From JBBDMW01 sp040878005 (lineage in GTDB: Bacteria; Chloroflexota; Dehalococcoidia; Lucifugimonadales; Lucifugimonadaceae): 42,465 nt of DNA. Of the stretch, positions 40,802 to 42,465 are shown piece after piece. The notes below the pieces were generated by a model that saw only the letters and a list, made by a program, of their open reading frames with translations, was not told the origin of the DNA and made no database searches. Numbering within the stretch: the first letter of the stretch is position 1; each line of letters opens with the position of its first letter. The stretch covers positions 1 through 42,465 of the forward strand of contig JBBDMW010000005.1 in NCBI GenBank assembly GCA_040878005.1, read 5' to 3'. The position numbers and the translations under genes are program-made.

Positions 40802-41215
40802 ATGCAGTACAAGCAGACCAACAGGGCGGAACGCGGTTTCACCCTTGTCGAACTTTTGGTAGTGATCGGGATCATCGCCGCGCTTGCGGCAGTTGTTATC
40901 CCCAATGTCGGCCGCTTCGCAGGTCAAGGTGATGATGAAGCGAGCAAGGCTGAGCGGCAGACCGTACAGGCTGCAATGGACCTGTACATGGCGGACGGAC
41001 CCCACGACGATGTACAGGTCAACGACACCCCCGTTGGACACGACCCCGATGGTGACGGCTCCGCTACCAGCTGGGCCGGCACGAACCCAGTGTTGTACCC
41101 AGAATACCTCCGGCAGGAGTACACGAAGTGTTACTACACTTGGGACACCACCGGACAGGTCACTAGGTACGATGATGGAACAAACCTGTGTGCCGAGCCG
41201 CCTGCTACACCGTAG
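40802..41215 (+). CDS. type IV pilin (likely major pilin, PilA/GspG-like)
   Basis: This encodes 137 residues from the ATG at 40802, which has GGAGG ten bases upstream. The prepilin signature is textbook: leader MQYKQTNRAERG, cleavage after G12, mature start FTLVELLVVIGIIAALAAVV with Glu at position five. The globular domain is short, Asp- and Tyr-rich (VGHDPDGDGSATSW, NPVLYPEYLRQE), with two cysteines near the C terminus (KCYYTW and NLCAEPP) that could close a D-region-like loop. Being alone on its own transcript and opposite the pilus operon fits an abundant major subunit. A GspG-type pseudopilin is the alternative. Confidence 0.88.
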   Translation: MQYKQTNRAERGFTLVELLVVIGIIAALAAVVIPNVGRFAGQGDDEASKAERQTVQAAMDLYMADGPHDDVQVNDTPVGHDPDGDGSATSWAGTNPVLYPEYLRQEYTKCYYTWDTTGQVTRYDDGTNLCAEPPATP

Positions 41216-41266
41216 CAGTGGAGCAGCTAGTTCATCGGACAGTGCATGAGTGCCACAGTTTGACGA

Positions 41267-41347
41267 TCCAATTGGACAATTGATTACCCCCTCCTCGACA
41301 CGGGGTTCCTTCTAGGCTTGGCCGTCGGGTGGTTCGCCGCCCGACGG
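41267..41347. promoter_or_regulatory. palindrome and hairpin between pilin and OmpR-type regulator
   Basis: The 369-base spacer 41216-41584 holds a perfect 10-bp palindrome TCCAATTGGA (41267-41276), next to a TTGACG (41260-41265) that could be a -35 element, and a hairpin CCGTCGGG/CCCGACGG (41322-41329, 41340-41347) with a ten-base loop and no T tract. The hairpin may end the pilin transcript; the palindrome may be an operator for the regulator gene. No gene was recognised in the spacer. Confidence 0.35.
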
Positions 41348-41584
41348 TCAGGTCGCGTCTGCGGCACTTTCATCCCGCCTGCACACGCCACAAGAGCACG
41401 CCCCTTCAACCGCCCATAGCCCTCTCCCCGTCCACTGCGGGTATCGCGTGCGTGTCATCGCACACCGGGAACTGCGCTCATCACGCACCACGACCGTACC
41501 TTTACCAGTCGTGAGCGGCGCCTGTAGCCGATACGCTGTTCATGTAACGCAGTGAGGAGACCGAATTCAAACAGGCAGTTGCCC

Positions 41585-42298
41585 ATGTCATCTGAGAAGG
41601 TGCTCGTAGTAGAAGACACTCCGGACGTGCTGACGGCGCTGAATGAGGCGCTTGAGGATGCCGGTTATACCGTCCTCGGAGTTTCAAACGGAGACGATGC
41701 CCTTCGCTCGTTTTACGAGTTCCAGCCCAACCTGGCGCTCCTGGACGTGCTGCTGCCCGGCCTGACCGGCTTCGAGCTGTGCGAGCGCATCCGGGCCATG
41801 TCAAACGTGCCCATCATCATGTTCAGCGCCCTTGGCAACGAGCGTGAGAAGGTGTGGGCGCTGGAGCGCGGCGCAGATGACTACGTTGTGAAGGGCACCA
41901 GCATCGGGGAGCTGCTGGCCAGGGTGGCGGCAAACCTCCGCCGCGCCCAGAACCCTGCCCCCGGCCCAATGCTGGACCGCTTCACCGACGATGAGATCGA
42001 GGTCGACTTCGCCAGCCGCATCGTCCACGTCCGCGGCGAGCAGATCGACCTCACGCCCACCGAGTACAAGCTCCTCAGCATGCTGCTCCGAAAGCGGGGC
42101 CAGCCCGTACCGGCCGAACAGCTGCTCCACGGCGTATGGGGCCGCGAGTACGACACCGAAGAGCTGGTCAAGTGGCACGTCGGCCACCTCCGCCGCAAGA
42201 TCGAGCGAGACCCCTCCAGGCCCAGGATGCTCGTCACCCGCCGCGGCTTCGGCTACGTCTACGTAGAGCAGACAGTCCAGCAGGCCAAAGCCGCCTGA
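41585..42298 (+). CDS. OmpR/PhoB-family response regulator
   Basis: This encodes 237 residues. The receiver (about 4-118) has E10-D11, the phospho-acceptor D54 (LALLDVLLPGLTGFELC), S81 and K103 (DYVVKGTS). The lysine is followed by Gly rather than the usual Pro. The C-terminal winged helix (about 135-230) shows IDLTPTEYKLLSMLLRKRGQ, then VSR-type recognition residues in TEELVKWHVGHLRRKIERDP and the wing RGFGYVYVE. The ATG at 41585 is chosen; a GTG at 41552 is an in-frame alternative and a TTG lies two codons upstream. No kinase gene follows before the window ends. Position after the pilin gene suggests, but does not prove, a role in pilus control. Confidence 0.9.
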   Translation: MSSEKVLVVEDTPDVLTALNEALEDAGYTVLGVSNGDDALRSFYEFQPNLALLDVLLPGLTGFELCERIRAMSNVPIIMFSALGNEREKVWALERGADDYVVKGTSIGELLARVAANLRRAQNPAPGPMLDRFTDDEIEVDFASRIVHVRGEQIDLTPTEYKLLSMLLRKRGQPVPAEQLLHGVWGREYDTEELVKWHVGHLRRKIERDPSRPRMLVTRRGFGYVYVEQTVQQAKAA

Positions 42299-42332
42299 CC
42301 CACCACACCGCCCCCCCTCGTTCATCAAGTAG

Positions 42333-42354
42333 GGGCTGCCCTGCGTGGCAGCCC
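42333..42354 (+). terminator. hairpin after the OmpR-type regulator
   Basis: GGGCTGCC (42333-42340) and GGCAGCCC (42347-42354) form a perfect 8-bp stem with a six-base loop, 34 bases past the stop codon. There is no T tract, so termination is likely but not certain. Confidence 0.45.
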
Positions 42355-42385
42355 TCTCAGGCGCCCCACTTCTCTCTCACCGCTA

Positions 42386-42465
42386 TGTTGTCTCGACCGG
42401 ACAACCCGAGCCGCCCATTGTCCGAAGCGAAGCGAGTAAAAACCGGAGCCTCGAAGAGTGTCCGA
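42386..42465. repeat. dispersed intergenic repeat, copy 3 (cut by window end)
   Basis: This copy begins TGTTGTCTCGACCGGA, has a GTCCGAAGCGAAGCGAGTAA module and the A5-CC tail, and then the CTCGAAGAGTGTCCGA module at the very end of the window. The modules are the same as in the copies at 18091-18163 and 18226-18416 but in a different order. It continues beyond the window. Confidence 0.75.

Overview
The window looks like a metagenome-assembled contig from a Chloroflexota bacterium, most plausibly Dehalococcoidia / SAR202-like. This is inference from gene content, not a marker-gene placement. The clues are high GC, dense operons, GTG and TTG starts, lipoproteins with Pro/Thr linkers, a type IV pilus set with no secretin (as expected for a single-membrane cell), a histidine kinase with several GAF domains, and a luciferase-like flavin monooxygenase beside an enolase-superfamily enzyme, two families known to be expanded in SAR202. 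A run of ten Ns at 5008-5017 marks a scaffold join.

Layout. 0-6 kb: two secreted or membrane proteins of unknown function, a decayed reading frame, a metallo-amidohydrolase, signal peptidase I, and a divergent ECF sigma factor followed by an anti-sigma-like membrane protein broken by the gap. 6-7.1 kb: a SIMPL-domain lipoprotein with a possible ECF promoter. 7.3-12.6 kb: a tight run dcd-ribD-ribE-ribBA-ribH followed by dinB, covering dUMP supply, the riboflavin pathway and a translesion polymerase. 12.9-18 kb: a lipoprotein, a small beta-rich protein, and a two-component pair (triple-GAF kinase plus CheY-like regulator). 18.0-18.4 kb: hairpin-rich intergenic repeats, with a related copy at the right end of the window.

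18.5-31 kb is catabolic and accessory: aldehyde dehydrogenase plus a variant DapA-family lyase, a THI5/NMT1-like binding protein without a visible signal peptide, an enolase-superfamily enzyme with a complete mandelate-racemase-type metal and base set, and a probable operon of flavin monooxygenase, M20 peptidase and sulfatase. A TolB-like propeller lipoprotein and an MFS transporter follow. Aldehyde dehydrogenase, DapA-type lyase and enolase-superfamily dehydratase match the enzyme classes of sugar-acid breakdown to 2-oxoglutarate. The riboflavin operon could supply FMN to the monooxygenase.

31-42 kb is a type IV pilus or pseudopilus locus. The minus-strand operon reads LuxR-type regulator, PilB, PilC, two prepilins, a large pilin-like protein with a duplicated beta domain, a PilO-like protein and a PilM-PilN fusion. 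The likely major pilin is divergent from the regulator, and an OmpR-type regulator follows it. Two tiny single-pass membrane proteins and a strongly self-complementary 105-base element lie at the far end. The most unusual parts are this pilus locus (fusion, duplicated-domain tip candidate, regulator coupled to the ATPase) and the structured element before the small membrane proteins.
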